A DNA stretch of 64,000 nt from Achromobacter deleyi (GTDB lineage Bacteria > Pseudomonadota > Gammaproteobacteria > Burkholderiales > Burkholderiaceae_B): the NCBI RefSeq assembly GCF_902859705.1, contig NZ_CADIJO010000018.1, forward strand, positions 53,326-117,325, given 5' to 3'. Both the position numbers and the translations under genes were made by a program. This document shows, piece after piece, positions 44,098 through 53,368 of the stretch. Positions within the stretch are counted from its first letter, which is position 1, and each line of letters begins with the position of its first letter. Under the pieces are notes generated by a model. The model made no database searches, was not told the origin of the DNA, and was given only the letters and a program-made list of their open reading frames with translations.

Positions 44098-45057
44098 ATG
44101 TGGGCAGGAACGATGTACGCCCTGGCGGCCGGCCTGATGTGGGGGCTGGTGTTCGTCGGCCCGCTGCTGCTGCCTGAATACCCCGCCGCCCTGCAATCGG
44201 TGGCGCGCTACCTGGCGTTCGGCCTGATCGCGCTGCCGCTGGCCTGGCTGGACCGCAAGGCGCTGCGCCAGCTGACGCGCGCCGACTGGATCGAAGCGCT
44301 GAAGCTGGCGGCGATTGGCAACCTGCTCTATTACCTGTGCCTGGCCAGCGCCATCCAGCGCGCCGGCGGCCCGGTGCCCACCATGATCATCGGCACGCTG
44401 CCCGTGGTGATCGCCATCTGCGCCAACCTGCGCAACGCGCGGCGCGACGGCCGGCTGCCCTGGAAGCGGCTGGCGCCATCGCTGGCGCTGATCGCGCTGG
44501 GCATCGGCTGCGTCAACCAGGTGGAATTGCAGGCGCTGCGCCAGGAAGCCGACGCGGACCTGTCGCGCTACGCCATCGGCGCCGTGCTGGCGCTGGGCGC
44601 GGTGGCCTGCTGGACCTGGTATCCCTTGCGCAACGCCGACTGGCTGCGCGACCACCCCGGCCGCAGCCCGCGCACCTGGGCCACCGCCCAGGGCGTGGCG
44701 ACGCTGCCGCTGGCGCTGGCCGGCTACGGCCTGCTATGGGGCGGCATGGCCGCCACCGGCAGCGGTTTCGCCATGCCGCTGGGGCCGCGGCCCGAGGTGT
44801 TCCTGGGCTTGATGATCATCATCGGGTTGTTCTCGTCGTGGCTGGGCACGCTGTGCTGGAACGAGGCCAGCCAGCGCCTGCCCACCGCCCTGGCCGGGCA
44901 GTTGATCGTGTTCGAGACGCTGGCGGCGCTGGCCTATGCCTTCATCCTGCGCGGCAGCATGCCGCAGCCGCTGACGCTTGTGGGTATCGCGCTGCTGGTG
45001 ATCGGGGTGCTGCGCGCGGTGCGGGTCAAGCCCGAGGCCGTGCCCGCGGCGGCGTGA
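44098..45057 (+). CDS. DMT-superfamily (EamA) transporter
   Basis: A 319-residue membrane protein with ten likely helices in two EamA halves (MYALAAGLMWGLVFVGPLLL at the start and FSSWLGTLCWNEASQRLPTA near residue 248). Such proteins export amino acids or metabolites. ATG 44098 has GGGAG six bases upstream, so it is preferred over the in-frame ATG at 44086 that contains this site. The preceding AraC gene is of the exporter-linked kind. Confidence 0.87.
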   Translation: MWAGTMYALAAGLMWGLVFVGPLLLPEYPAALQSVARYLAFGLIALPLAWLDRKALRQLTRADWIEALKLAAIGNLLYYLCLASAIQRAGGPVPTMIIGTLPVVIAICANLRNARRDGRLPWKRLAPSLALIALGIGCVNQVELQALRQEADADLSRYAIGAVLALGAVACWTWYPLRNADWLRDHPGRSPRTWATAQGVATLPLALAGYGLLWGGMAATGSGFAMPLGPRPEVFLGLMIIIGLFSSWLGTLCWNEASQRLPTALAGQLIVFETLAALAYAFILRGSMPQPLTLVGIALLVIGVLRAVRVKPEAVPAAA

Positions 45058-45116
45058 CGAGTGTCGTCACTGCGGCGACGTAGCTGCGGTGACGTCACGA
45101 CGGTGACCGTACGAGA

Positions 45117-45788
45117 TCAGATGATGTCCGTCAGCCGTTGCAAGTCATCGATGACCTCGAACGCGCCTTCGTCCAACAGGCGCTGGCGCTGGTCCGGCCC
45201 GTTGTGCGAGGCGCCGACGTAGCCCACCGCCCGCATGCGCGCGGCCCGGGCGGCACGCACGCCGGGCACGCTGTCTTCGACCACCACGCAGTCCAGGATG
45301 GCGGCGCGCATCTGGCGCGCGGCGAACAGAAACACATCGGGCGCGGGCTTGCCGTGCGCCACCTGCGCCGTGCTGAAGACATGGGGCGCGAATTCCTCCC
45401 ACAGGCCGACCAGCTTGAGCGCGGCTTCCAGCTTGGGCGGGGTGCTGCTGGAGGCCACGCAGTATTCGATGCCGCGCTCGCGCAGCGCGGCCAGGGTCTC
45501 GCGCACGCCGGGCAGCGCACGCAGTTCTTGGCGGAAGGTGTCTTGCAGCCGATCGGCGTAGGCGCGCGGAAAGTCTTCGGGCAGCACGCGCGCGTTTTCG
45601 TCTTGCAGCGTCTGCCACATGTCGGCGTCGGGGATGCCGGCAAAACGCCGGGCCGCCTCTTGCGGGGTGATCGCAATGCCGTGTTCGGCCAGCGCGCGCG
45701 ACTGGGCGCGCGCGGCAATGATTTCGCTATCGATCAGGACACCGTCGCAATCGAAGATGACCAGGCGCGGGGCAGGCGAGGAAGACAT
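45117..45788 (-). CDS. HAD-superfamily phosphatase (beta-phosphoglucomutase/YieH-like)
   Basis: A 223-residue subfamily IA HAD enzyme. Motif I is LVIFDCDGVLIDSE, motif II is CVASSSTPPK, motif III is HGKPAPDVFLFA and motif IV is VVVEDSVPGVRAA. It should dephosphorylate a sugar phosphate or similar. ATG 45788 follows CTGGAG. It is convergent with the DMT gene. Confidence 0.9.
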   Translation of the reverse strand: MSSSPAPRLVIFDCDGVLIDSEIIAARAQSRALAEHGIAITPQEAARRFAGIPDADMWQTLQDENARVLPEDFPRAYADRLQDTFRQELRALPGVRETLAALRERGIEYCVASSSTPPKLEAALKLVGLWEEFAPHVFSTAQVAHGKPAPDVFLFAARQMRAAILDCVVVEDSVPGVRAARAARMRAVGYVGASHNGPDQRQRLLDEGAFEVIDDLQRLTDII

Positions 45789-45959
45789 GGCGGCTCCAGG
45801 GAAGACGAGCTTGCATGATAGGCCTGACGCGTGACAGCTGCACGTGCGTGCGGCGTGGCGCGCGGCCGCCGCCATGATTTCCCCGCCGTTATCGCCCCGA
45901 GCTATCGTCCCGCCGCCATGACGCCGTCCGCCCCCTTGCGCCGAGGATTCTGCCTGCGC

Positions 45960-47168
45960 CTACAGCCCGGCCCCGCCCAGCCGGCGCAATCGCCACGCGA
46001 TGAACACGCCGCCCAGCGCCGCGGCCGCGACGATCAGCGAGGCCTGCGCCCAGCCATAGCGGTCGATCACCCCGCCCACCGTGACCGGGCCGATCACCTG
46101 GCCCAGGTTGCTGCCCATCATCACCAGCCCGACGGCCGAGGCCGTCAGCGCCGGCCGCGGCGCCACCAGCGGCGCGGTGCCCAGCAGCGTGGCCGGGATC
46201 AGCCCGCCCACCGCCGAAAACAGCACGCACAGGAGAAAGGTCGGCATCGCCGGAAACACCGACCGGAAGATCAGCAGCGCCACCACGCCCATCGCCACGC
46301 TGGCGCAGGCGATAAGGGTCGACCGCCGCCAGCCGCGCGACAGCAGCACGCCCGCCCCCAGGTTGCCGATGATGTTGGCGGCGCTGGCTGCCGCGCTGTA
46401 CAGGCCAGCGGTGGCCAGCGGCAGGCCCAGCTTGTCCATCAGCAGCACCGGCAGGAAGGTGAACAGCGCAAAGAACATCAGGCTGTAGAGCGTGAACGAG
46501 GCGGCCAGCAGCATCGGCCCGGCGGCACCCAGGGTGTCGGTGGTGTCCTGGCGCAGGCCGGCCCACGACAGGCCTTTGCCGCCCGGCGTGGCCGGCGCCA
46601 GCGCGGCCACGCAGGCCAGCGCCACCAGCACCGCGGCCCCGGCGCACCACCAATAGGCATGCCAGTCGCCAAACGCCTGCGAGGCCAGCATGGCCACGGC
46701 CATGCCGGTGGGCATGTAGCAGCTCCAGAGCGCAAAGGCCAGGTCGCGGCTGGAGGGCAGCACGATGCGCTGCAAGGCTGCCGGCCCGGCCACCGTGATC
46801 AGCAGGAAGCCCAGGCCTTCGACCACGCGCGTGGCCAGCAACACGCCATAGCCCGGCGCCAGCGCGCCCGCCGCCGTGCCCAGCGCGGTGGCCAGCAGGC
46901 CGCACAACAGCATGCGACGCGCGCCGAACCGCGCGATGATGCCGCCCGCCGCAATGCCGCCCAGCACGCCCAGAATCGAGAACACGGCCGTCAGCGTGCC
47001 GATGGACGCCAGGTCCAGCCCCAGATCGCGGCGCAAGAGCGGCGCCGCGATGATCACCTTGCCCACCTGCAACGACGCCACGACGCCTGCGCCCACGATC
47101 GCCAGCACCGCGCCCCAGCGCGTACCTGCCGGCTGGCCGGCCTGCGCCGTGCCTTCTGCCTTGTCCAT
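45960..47168 (-). CDS. MFS transporter
   Basis: A 402-residue, 12-helix transporter. After the polar start, AIVGAGVVASLQVGKVIIAA and the motif-A-like AAGGIIARFGARRMLLCGLL are visible. C-terminal helices include LVMMGSNLGQVIGPVTVGGV. The CynX/NreB-like look is not decisive and the substrate is unknown. It is divergent from a LysR gene over 108 bases and is that regulator's likely target. Confidence 0.87.
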   Translation of the reverse strand: MDKAEGTAQAGQPAGTRWGAVLAIVGAGVVASLQVGKVIIAAPLLRRDLGLDLASIGTLTAVFSILGVLGGIAAGGIIARFGARRMLLCGLLATALGTAAGALAPGYGVLLATRVVEGLGFLLITVAGPAALQRIVLPSSRDLAFALWSCYMPTGMAVAMLASQAFGDWHAYWWCAGAAVLVALACVAALAPATPGGKGLSWAGLRQDTTDTLGAAGPMLLAASFTLYSLMFFALFTFLPVLLMDKLGLPLATAGLYSAAASAANIIGNLGAGVLLSRGWRRSTLIACASVAMGVVALLIFRSVFPAMPTFLLCVLFSAVGGLIPATLLGTAPLVAPRPALTASAVGLVMMGSNLGQVIGPVTVGGVIDRYGWAQASLIVAAAALGGVFIAWRLRRLGGAGL

Positions 47169-47276
47169 CCTTGCCTCTCCTCGCTTGGCGAAGCCGCCAG
47201 CATGCCGGGTGGAACCGATTCTGATAAGTGATAATCTTTTGATGAAACCGATCTAAAAAACAGATCAAGCCGCCCG

Positions 47277-48179
47277 ATGATAGACGCCCTGACCCTGGAC
47301 CAGCTACGCGTGTTTGCCGCCGTCGCCGACACCGGCAGTTTCCGCGCCGCCGCGCGGCAGTTGGCGCGGGTGCAATCGGCCGTCAGCCACGCCATTGCCA
47401 ACATGGAAGCGCAGTTGGGCGTGCCGTTGTTCGACCGCACCGGCCACCGCCCCGTCATGACGCCCGAAGGCCAGGCCTTGCTGGCCAATGCGCGCGACAT
47501 CCTGCTGCGCGTGGATGCCATGCGGGCCCGCGCCCAGGGGCTGGGTGAAGGGGTCGAACTGGAACTGTCGCTGGTGGTGGATACGCTGTATCCCATTGCC
47601 CAGGTGGGCGCGGCGCTGAACCGGCTGCGCGCGGTCTATCCGTCGGTGGCCACGCGCGTGGCCGTGCTGCCGCTGGGCGGGCCGATTGCCGCGCTGCTGG
47701 CCGGCGGCCACCAATTGGGCATCGTGGCGGGCGAGCATTTCCGCCATCCGCGCATTGCCTTGCAGGCACTGTCGTCGGTGCAGATGGTGGCGGTGGTGGG
47801 CGCCGGCCATGCGCTGGCCGCACACGTGGCCGATGGCAAGCCGCTGGCCGCGCCTGACCTGGCCGACCACGTGCAGGTGGTGCAGACCGATCCGTCCACG
47901 CTCAGCGACGGCCGCGACTTCGCCGTGCTGTCGCCGCAGACCTGCCGGGTCAGCGGGCAGGACACCAAGCATGCGTTGATCCTGGCCGGCGTGGGCTGGG
48001 GCCGGCTGCCGCTGTGGCTGGTGGAACGCGACCTGGCCGAAGGCCGCCTGCTGCGCCTGCCCACCGGCAGCCTGGGACGCGGCAGCCAGGTGGCGACCGA
48101 GGTCTACCTGGCGCACCGGATCGACCAGCCCTTGGGGCCGGCGGCACGCACCCTGGCCGCGGCGCTGGCGGCGGCTTGA
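47277..48179 (+). CDS. LysR-family transcriptional regulator
   Basis: A 300-residue regulator: winged helix LRVFAAVADTGSFRAAARQL with SAVSHAIANMEAQLGVPLFD, then the two-lobed effector domain. It is divergent from the MFS transporter gene. The intergenic region is AT-rich (GATAAGTGATAATCTTTTGA) around 47221-47242, suited to both promoters. Confidence 0.9.
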   Translation: MIDALTLDQLRVFAAVADTGSFRAAARQLARVQSAVSHAIANMEAQLGVPLFDRTGHRPVMTPEGQALLANARDILLRVDAMRARAQGLGEGVELELSLVVDTLYPIAQVGAALNRLRAVYPSVATRVAVLPLGGPIAALLAGGHQLGIVAGEHFRHPRIALQALSSVQMVAVVGAGHALAAHVADGKPLAAPDLADHVQVVQTDPSTLSDGRDFAVLSPQTCRVSGQDTKHALILAGVGWGRLPLWLVERDLAEGRLLRLPTGSLGRGSQVATEVYLAHRIDQPLGPAARTLAAALAAA

Positions 48180-48201
48180 CCGCGCCGCGCCGCAAGGCCG
48201 T

Positions 48202-48630
48202 TCAGCGCTGGCAGCGCTTCATCAGGTACTTCGGCGATTCCTCGTAGCCCTGGCGGTAATAGAAGCGGTGCGCGTCCACGCGCCGCTCGTGGCAATGCAC
48301 TTCGATGCGGTCGCAGCCGCGCCCCACCGCCAACGATGCCGCCGCCTCTTCCAGCGCCCGGCCCACGCCGCTGCCGCGCGCCGAATCGCTGACGCAGAAA
48401 TAGGTGATGCGGCAGAAGTCGCCCGGCAAGGCCAACTGCACCATGAAGTGCAGGCCGATGAATCCCAGCAGCCGGCCGCCGTCCTCGGCCACCAGCAGTT
48501 CGGCATCGCGATGGCCCAGCAGGCGCTCGATTTTCTCGGGCACGAACGCCTGCGTGCCGGGGTAGCCCAATTGGGCCAGCAGTTCAACGATGTCGGCGCT
48601 GTCGCCGACCTCTGCATTGCGGATGATCAT
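48202..48630 (-). CDS. GNAT-family N-acetyltransferase
   Basis: A 142-residue acetyltransferase. The pyrophosphate-binding loop is FCVSDSARGSGVGRALEEAA near residue 77, and HCHERRVDAHRFYYRQGYEE forms the C-terminal part. It lies 24 bases downstream of a LysR gene on the same strand, so they may share a transcript. The acceptor is unknown. Confidence 0.88.
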   Translation of the reverse strand: MIIRNAEVGDSADIVELLAQLGYPGTQAFVPEKIERLLGHRDAELLVAEDGGRLLGFIGLHFMVQLALPGDFCRITYFCVSDSARGSGVGRALEEAAASLAVGRGCDRIEVHCHERRVDAHRFYYRQGYEESPKYLMKRCQR

Positions 48631-48654
48631 GTTGCCTCGCCGAAAAACGGGATG

Positions 48655-49584
48655 CTAGAGCGGCGTCATGTCGGCGCGATGACCGAGCACGGCCCGCGAC
48701 CGCGGGGCGCGGCCAGGGCTGTCATCGCGCCGCAACATGTCGAACAGCGCCTGGACGGCCGGGGCGTCCCTGGCCTGATCCGACGCGGCCAGCGCGAAGC
48801 GCCGCTGCACGGGCGCCGCCAGCGGCAGCACACGCAGGCCCCGGCGGTTCTCGGGCAGCGTCAGTTCGGGCACCAGCGCCACGCCGACGTTGTCGCGCAC
48901 CAGCGCAAAGGCGCTGGACCATTCCATGACCCGGGCGCGCACGTCGGCCAGCGCCAGCCCGGCGTCGGCGGCCACGCTGCCCGCATGCGCCGTGCAGCCC
49001 CCGGTGGCCAGCACAAAGGGCTGCGCCGCCAGTTGCGCCAAGGGCACCGACGCGCCCAGCGCCAGCGGGTGCGCCGCCGGCAGCACCGCCACCCAGTCGT
49101 CCGCGCCCAGGGGGCAGGCGCCGCGCCGGGCCGGCGGATTCAGCACCACGCCCACGTCCACCGTGCCGGCGGCCAGCAGGTCTTCGACCTCGCTGTCGCT
49201 GGCTTCCAGCGCAATCACCTCGATGCCCGGGTGCAATTGGCGAAAACGCCGCAACACCGGCGGCAGGATGGTCGAGAACACCATCGGAAAACTGGCCAGC
49301 CGCAGCACGCCGCCGGCCGTGCCCGTGGCCGCGCGCGCCAGCGTCTGGATGCGGCCCAGCGATTCCAGCATGGCGCGCGCTTCCTGCGCCACCCGCAGGC
49401 CCAGCGCCGTGGGCACGCTTTGGCGGCGTTCGCGCGTGAACAACGGCGCACCCAGTTGCTGCTCAAGCTGGGCGATGGCCTGGCTGGCGCCGGACTGCGT
49501 CATGCCCACCTGGCGCGCGGCATGCGTGATGTTGCCGGCGTCGGCCACCGCCAGCAGCAGGCGCCAATGGATCAGGTTCATCAT
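48655..49584 (-). CDS. LysR-family transcriptional regulator
   Basis: A 309-residue regulator. The HTH is LLLAVADAGNITHAARQVGM with QSGASQAIAQLEQQLGAPLF; the effector lobe starts VLRLASFPMVFSTILPPVL. It is divergent from a glutathione S-transferase gene across 111 AT-rich bases and may regulate it. The initiator is one of two adjacent ATGs (49584 or 49581). Confidence 0.9.
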   Translation of the reverse strand: MMNLIHWRLLLAVADAGNITHAARQVGMTQSGASQAIAQLEQQLGAPLFTRERRQSVPTALGLRVAQEARAMLESLGRIQTLARAATGTAGGVLRLASFPMVFSTILPPVLRRFRQLHPGIEVIALEASDSEVEDLLAAGTVDVGVVLNPPARRGACPLGADDWVAVLPAAHPLALGASVPLAQLAAQPFVLATGGCTAHAGSVAADAGLALADVRARVMEWSSAFALVRDNVGVALVPELTLPENRRGLRVLPLAAPVQRRFALAASDQARDAPAVQALFDMLRRDDSPGRAPRSRAVLGHRADMTPL

Positions 49585-49695
49585 GGCATCAGTTCAGCTT
49601 ATGTCTGGTTTCTGAAAGATTGATTTTACGGATTTCTGTGGCGGCCCCAAGCTGACGCCTTGAACCCGTTTTCTCGATTGATTCAGGATGCCCGC

Positions 49696-50313
49696 ATGAA
49701 GCTGTATTACGCCCCCAACGCCTGCTCGCTGGCGCCGCACATCGTGCTGCGCGAACTGGCCCTGCCCTTCGAACTGGTGCGGGTGAACAACCAGACCAAG
49801 CGCACCGCCGACGACGGCGACTTCCTGGCCGTCAACCCCAAGGGCTACGTCGCGGCGTTGCAAGTGGACGACGGCCAGGTGCTGACCGAAGGCCCGGCCA
49901 TCGTGCAGTACCTGGCCGACCAGCACCCAGAGGCTGGCCTGGCCCCGCCCGCCGGCAGCTGGGCCCGCAGCCGCCTGCAGGAATGGCTGAATTTCATTTC
50001 CACCGAAATCCATGGCGGCTTCGGGCCGCTGTTCAACCGCGCCCTGCCCGAGGATGCTCGCACGTGGTGGCAGGCGCGGCTGGAAAAACGGCTGGATTAC
50101 CTGGCCACCGCGCTGCGCGGCCGGCAGGCCTTGCTGGACGACCGTTACGGCGTGGCGGACGCCTACCTGTACACGGTGCTGCGGTGGGCAGCCCAATTCG
50201 ATATTGATCTGGCACGCTGGCCCGGCCTGCCCGAGTACCAGGCCCGCATCGACGCGCGGCCGGCGGTGCAGGCGGCGCTGGCGGCAGAAGCAGCAGATCG
50301 CGGGCCGCAGTGA
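49696..50313 (+). CDS. Glutathione S-transferase, bacterial beta-class
   Basis: A 205-residue GST. The N-terminal thioredoxin fold MKLYYAPNACSLAPHIVLRE has Cys10, the beta-class marker that forms a mixed disulfide with glutathione. Glutathione contacts are in GYVAALQVDDGQVLTEGPAI, and the helical C-terminal domain follows. ATG 49696 is preferred over an upstream in-frame ATG by homology to the family start. It is divergent from a LysR gene. Confidence 0.9.
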   Translation: MKLYYAPNACSLAPHIVLRELALPFELVRVNNQTKRTADDGDFLAVNPKGYVAALQVDDGQVLTEGPAIVQYLADQHPEAGLAPPAGSWARSRLQEWLNFISTEIHGGFGPLFNRALPEDARTWWQARLEKRLDYLATALRGRQALLDDRYGVADAYLYTVLRWAAQFDIDLARWPGLPEYQARIDARPAVQAALAAEAADRGPQ

Positions 50314-50325
50314 TAGCATTTCCGG

Positions 50326-51135
50326 ATGACCTCCATCCTGCACGCCCACCCCATCGATCCGGCCATCCGCGAACGCGTCATGGCCACCCTGGAACACATC
50401 GAACAGCGCCACGACGTGCGCGTGCTGCTCGCCTGCGAATCCGGCAGCCGCGGCTGGGGCTTTGCCTCGCCCGACAGCGACTATGACGTGCGCTTTCTGT
50501 ACGTGCACAAGCTGGACTGGTACTTGCGCGTGTCGCCGCAGCGCGACGTGATCGAGCTGCCGATTGACGACGAACTGGACGTCTCCGGCTGGGAACTGCG
50601 CAAGGCGCTGCAACTGCTGCGCGGGTCCAACCCCACGCTGTTCGAGTGGCTGGATTCACCCGTGCTGTACCGCCAGGACGAGGCCACCAGCGATTGGCTG
50701 CGGCATTTTCGCAGCGAGTATTTTTCGCAGATGAAGGGCCGCTGGCATTACGTGGCCATGGCCGGGCGCAACTTTCGCGAGTCGCTGCAAGGCGAGACCG
50801 TGCGGCTGAAGAAATACCTGTACGTGCTGCGCCCGGTGCTGGCCGCGCAATGGATCGACAGCGGCCGCGGCATTCCGCCCATGCGCTTTGCCGACCTGGC
50901 CGACGCCATGGTGACCGACGCGGCGCTGCGCGACGAGATCAACGAATTGCTGGCCATCAAGATGCAGGTCGGCGAGGCCAAGGAAGGCCCGCGCTTTCCG
51001 TTGATCCACGCCTACCTGGAAACCACGCTGCAGGCCCTGGAAAAAGCGCCCTTCTTCGACCGGCCCGATGGCCAGACCGAACGGCTGGACCGCTTCCTGT
51101 ACGAGGTCGTCACCGGCGCCTCGCTGACGTACTGA
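50326..51135 (+). CDS. Nucleotidyltransferase of the RlaP/YcgL type
   Basis: A 269-residue protein with the nucleotidyltransferase core ACESGSRGWGFASPDSDYDV near residue 34 (GS motif and DxD). The later part, WHYVAMAGRNFRES and LKKYLYVLRPVLAAQW, matches the COG3541/RlaP family, often linked to RNA ligase or repair loci. Here there is no RNA ligase nearby. It follows the GST gene at 12 bases. The nucleotide acceptor is unknown. Confidence 0.85.
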   Translation: MTSILHAHPIDPAIRERVMATLEHIEQRHDVRVLLACESGSRGWGFASPDSDYDVRFLYVHKLDWYLRVSPQRDVIELPIDDELDVSGWELRKALQLLRGSNPTLFEWLDSPVLYRQDEATSDWLRHFRSEYFSQMKGRWHYVAMAGRNFRESLQGETVRLKKYLYVLRPVLAAQWIDSGRGIPPMRFADLADAMVTDAALRDEINELLAIKMQVGEAKEGPRFPLIHAYLETTLQALEKAPFFDRPDGQTERLDRFLYEVVTGASLTY

Positions 51136-51146
51136 CGCACTGCGCC

Positions 51147-51653
51147 GTGATACCGCCTGCCGCCCCCGTCACCCTGCGCCGCCTGCGCGAAGACGACGTG
51201 CCGATGATCCTGGCCCTGGAGTCCGACCCCGAGGTCATGCGCCACAGCACCGGCGTGAAACCCGCTACCGACGCGCGCCGCCAGGAATTGCTGGACTGGC
51301 TGCAGCAACCGGTGGACGACATCGGCCACTGGGCCGTGGTGGCGCCGGACGGCCCGGCCGTCGGCTGGATCAGCCTGACCCGCCTGGAAGACACCGGCCG
51401 GCTGCAACTGGCCTACCGACTGCAGCAGGCCGCCTGGGGCCGCGGCTACGCCACCCAGGCCGCGCGCCAGCTGTGCGACTATGCCTGGCGCACGCTGGAC
51501 ATCACGGCATTGTTCGCCGTCACCTGGCCGGACAACCTGGGTTCGCAGCGCGTGCTGCACAAGCTGGGCTTCGTGTACCAGGCCAACGAAACGCACTACG
51601 GCCGCGACACCCGCGTGTACGCACTGCCCAGGCCTACCGCCGCCGTTCGCTGA
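51147..51653 (+). CDS. GNAT-family N-acetyltransferase (RimJ-like), GTG start
   Basis: A 168-residue acetyltransferase: VTLRRLREDDVPMILALESD at the start, LQQAAWGRGYATQAARQLCD for the acetyl-CoA loop and SQRVLHKLGFVYQANETHYG near the end. The only start that fits the family is GTG at 51147, twelve bases after the nucleotidyltransferase stop. Its 3' end overlaps the convergent IclR gene by 20 bases. Confidence 0.85.
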   Translation: MIPPAAPVTLRRLREDDVPMILALESDPEVMRHSTGVKPATDARRQELLDWLQQPVDDIGHWAVVAPDGPAVGWISLTRLEDTGRLQLAYRLQQAAWGRGYATQAARQLCDYAWRTLDITALFAVTWPDNLGSQRVLHKLGFVYQANETHYGRDTRVYALPRPTAAVR

Positions 51654-52515
51654 CCTCGGCATGGCGCCGCGCGATGGCCTGCGCGCGGTCGCGCATGCGT
51701 TCCACCACCTGGGCCAGGCGGCCGCCGGCCAGCCGGTCGGCCATGGCCGTCACCGTCACCGCGCCCAGCGGTTCGCGATCGTCTGCCCGAATGGCCAGCG
51801 CCACCGCGCTGGTGCCCGGCATCAGCCCGTTGGGCGCGTGGGCAATGCCGCTGGCGCGCGCCTGGTCCACGCGCCGCAGGATGTCGTCGACTGATTCCCC
51901 CGCCACCGCCAGGCGTGCGGCGTTGGCCTGCACGATGGAGGCGCTTTCCGACGCGTCCAGGCACGACAGCAGCGCCACGCCCGACACGCCCAGCCCCAGC
52001 GGCCGGCGCACGCCCACTTCGATCGACAGCACCTGAATCGGATGATGCCCGGTCTTGCGACCGATGCAGATGGAATCGTGGCCGTGGCGCACGCTCAGGA
52101 AGACGGTGTCGCCCACCTGGTCGGCCAGTTCGGCCAGATACGGATCGGCCAGCGTCAAGAGCGGAAAGCGGCGCGTGCGTGCCAGGCCCAGCAGGCTGAT
52201 CTCGCTGCCGATCAGGTAACGCCGGGTGGCCGCGTCCTGCTCGACGGCGCCTTCCTGCACCAGCGTCTTGAGCAAGCGGTGTACGGTGGGCCGGTTCAGT
52301 CCGGACATGCGCACCAGGTCGATCAGCCGCACGCCCCGCTCTTGCCCGCAGGCTACCAGCCGCAGGATCGCCATGGCGCGGCGCACGGTCTGCGCGCCGG
52401 GCAGCGCGTCGTCGGCCTCGATGCCCGCCGCCGCGCCGCGCGGCGTATCGTCATCGTCCACCGTGCCGCGCAGTGCGTTGCCGTCGCCCGATATGCCGCC
52501 CGCCCGCGCGCTCAT
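51634..52515 (-). CDS. IclR-family transcriptional regulator
   Basis: A 293-residue regulator. A 40-residue polar N-tail precedes the winged helix (TVRRAMAILRLVACGQERGV, then MSGLNRPTVHRLLKTLVQEG). The effector domain has the ligand motif LGLGVSGVALLSC. Its ATG overlaps the stop of the flavin reductase gene (ATGA), so both are one operon. It is likely the regulator of the divergent catabolic operon that starts at the Bug gene. Confidence 0.9.
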   Translation of the reverse strand: MSARAGGISGDGNALRGTVDDDDTPRGAAAGIEADDALPGAQTVRRAMAILRLVACGQERGVRLIDLVRMSGLNRPTVHRLLKTLVQEGAVEQDAATRRYLIGSEISLLGLARTRRFPLLTLADPYLAELADQVGDTVFLSVRHGHDSICIGRKTGHHPIQVLSIEVGVRRPLGLGVSGVALLSCLDASESASIVQANAARLAVAGESVDDILRRVDQARASGIAHAPNGLMPGTSAVALAIRADDREPLGAVTVTAMADRLAGGRLAQVVERMRDRAQAIARRHAEVSERRR

Positions 52516-53144
52516 GGCGTGTCCTGGCCCATGACCGACTTGGGCGTCTGGCGCAGCGTGCGCTTGGTGATCAGCGGCCCCAGCCGTGCGTAGTTCGGCC
52601 CGCCGATGCGGCAGACGGGGTCGAGCAAGGTGGTGTCGATCTTGCCGTCGCGCGCCAGCCCATCGCGGATGTGAAACAGCCGTACTTCGCCGACGAAGAA
52701 TTCCGCGCCCGTGTCGCCAAACGGCGTCACGCTGTGCAGCACGCATTCCAGGCTGACGGGCGCCGCAGCCAGGCGCGGGGTGGCGATGACCTCGCCCGGC
52801 AGCACGTCCAGCTGCAGCAGTTCGGCTTCGCTGACTTCGGGCGGATGCTCTTCGGCGCTGGCGTGAATGGCATCGAGCAGATCTGCATTGCCGATGTTCA
52901 CCACGAAATGGCCGTGCTCAAGCATATTGCGGGCGGTGTCTTTGCGCAGCCCCGCCTTGCGGCCAATGTTCACGCCCAGCATCGGCGGCGTGTTGGACAC
53001 GAAGGTGTAGCAGCTGAACGGCGCCAGGTTCACCTTGCCGCCCGGCCCCAGCGTGGTGATCCAGGCGATCGGGCGCGGCACCACGATCCCGCTCATGAGC
53101 TTGTAGGTTTGTTCGGGGGTGAGTTCCGGGGCGGCGATACGCAT
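52512..53144 (-). CDS. Flavin reductase-like/FMN-binding split-barrel protein
   Basis: A 210-residue protein with the flavin-reductase core: LMSGIVVPRPIAWITTLGPG, NLAPFSCYTFVSNTPPMLGV and NMLEHGHFVVNIGNADLL. Members reduce FMN or serve as reductase partners of monooxygenases. No monooxygenase is beside it. The ATG at 53144 (MRIAAPEL) has a poor ribosome site. It is divergent from the Bug-led operon and coupled to the IclR gene. Confidence 0.85.
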   Translation of the reverse strand: MRIAAPELTPEQTYKLMSGIVVPRPIAWITTLGPGGKVNLAPFSCYTFVSNTPPMLGVNIGRKAGLRKDTARNMLEHGHFVVNIGNADLLDAIHASAEEHPPEVSEAELLQLDVLPGEVIATPRLAAAPVSLECVLHSVTPFGDTGAEFFVGEVRLFHIRDGLARDGKIDTTLLDPVCRIGGPNYARLGPLITKRTLRQTPKSVMGQDTP

Positions 53145-53368
53145 CACAAGACGTCCATATATTGAACCTGAAAAGCCGGCCAATACCGCGGCCGACGATA
53201 GCTTTGCGCCCATTTTCCCGGGTTTTCCGGGGGTCGGTGAATCCGGACAAACCGCGATTCCCGCAATAAGTCCAACATTCGGACTTTTTCGAAATTTTGG
53301 CGTTGTCGCCCGGCGGGCAAGTTTCTAGAGTCTGTCCAAACAACAGAACAACCCAAGGAGACAAACCC

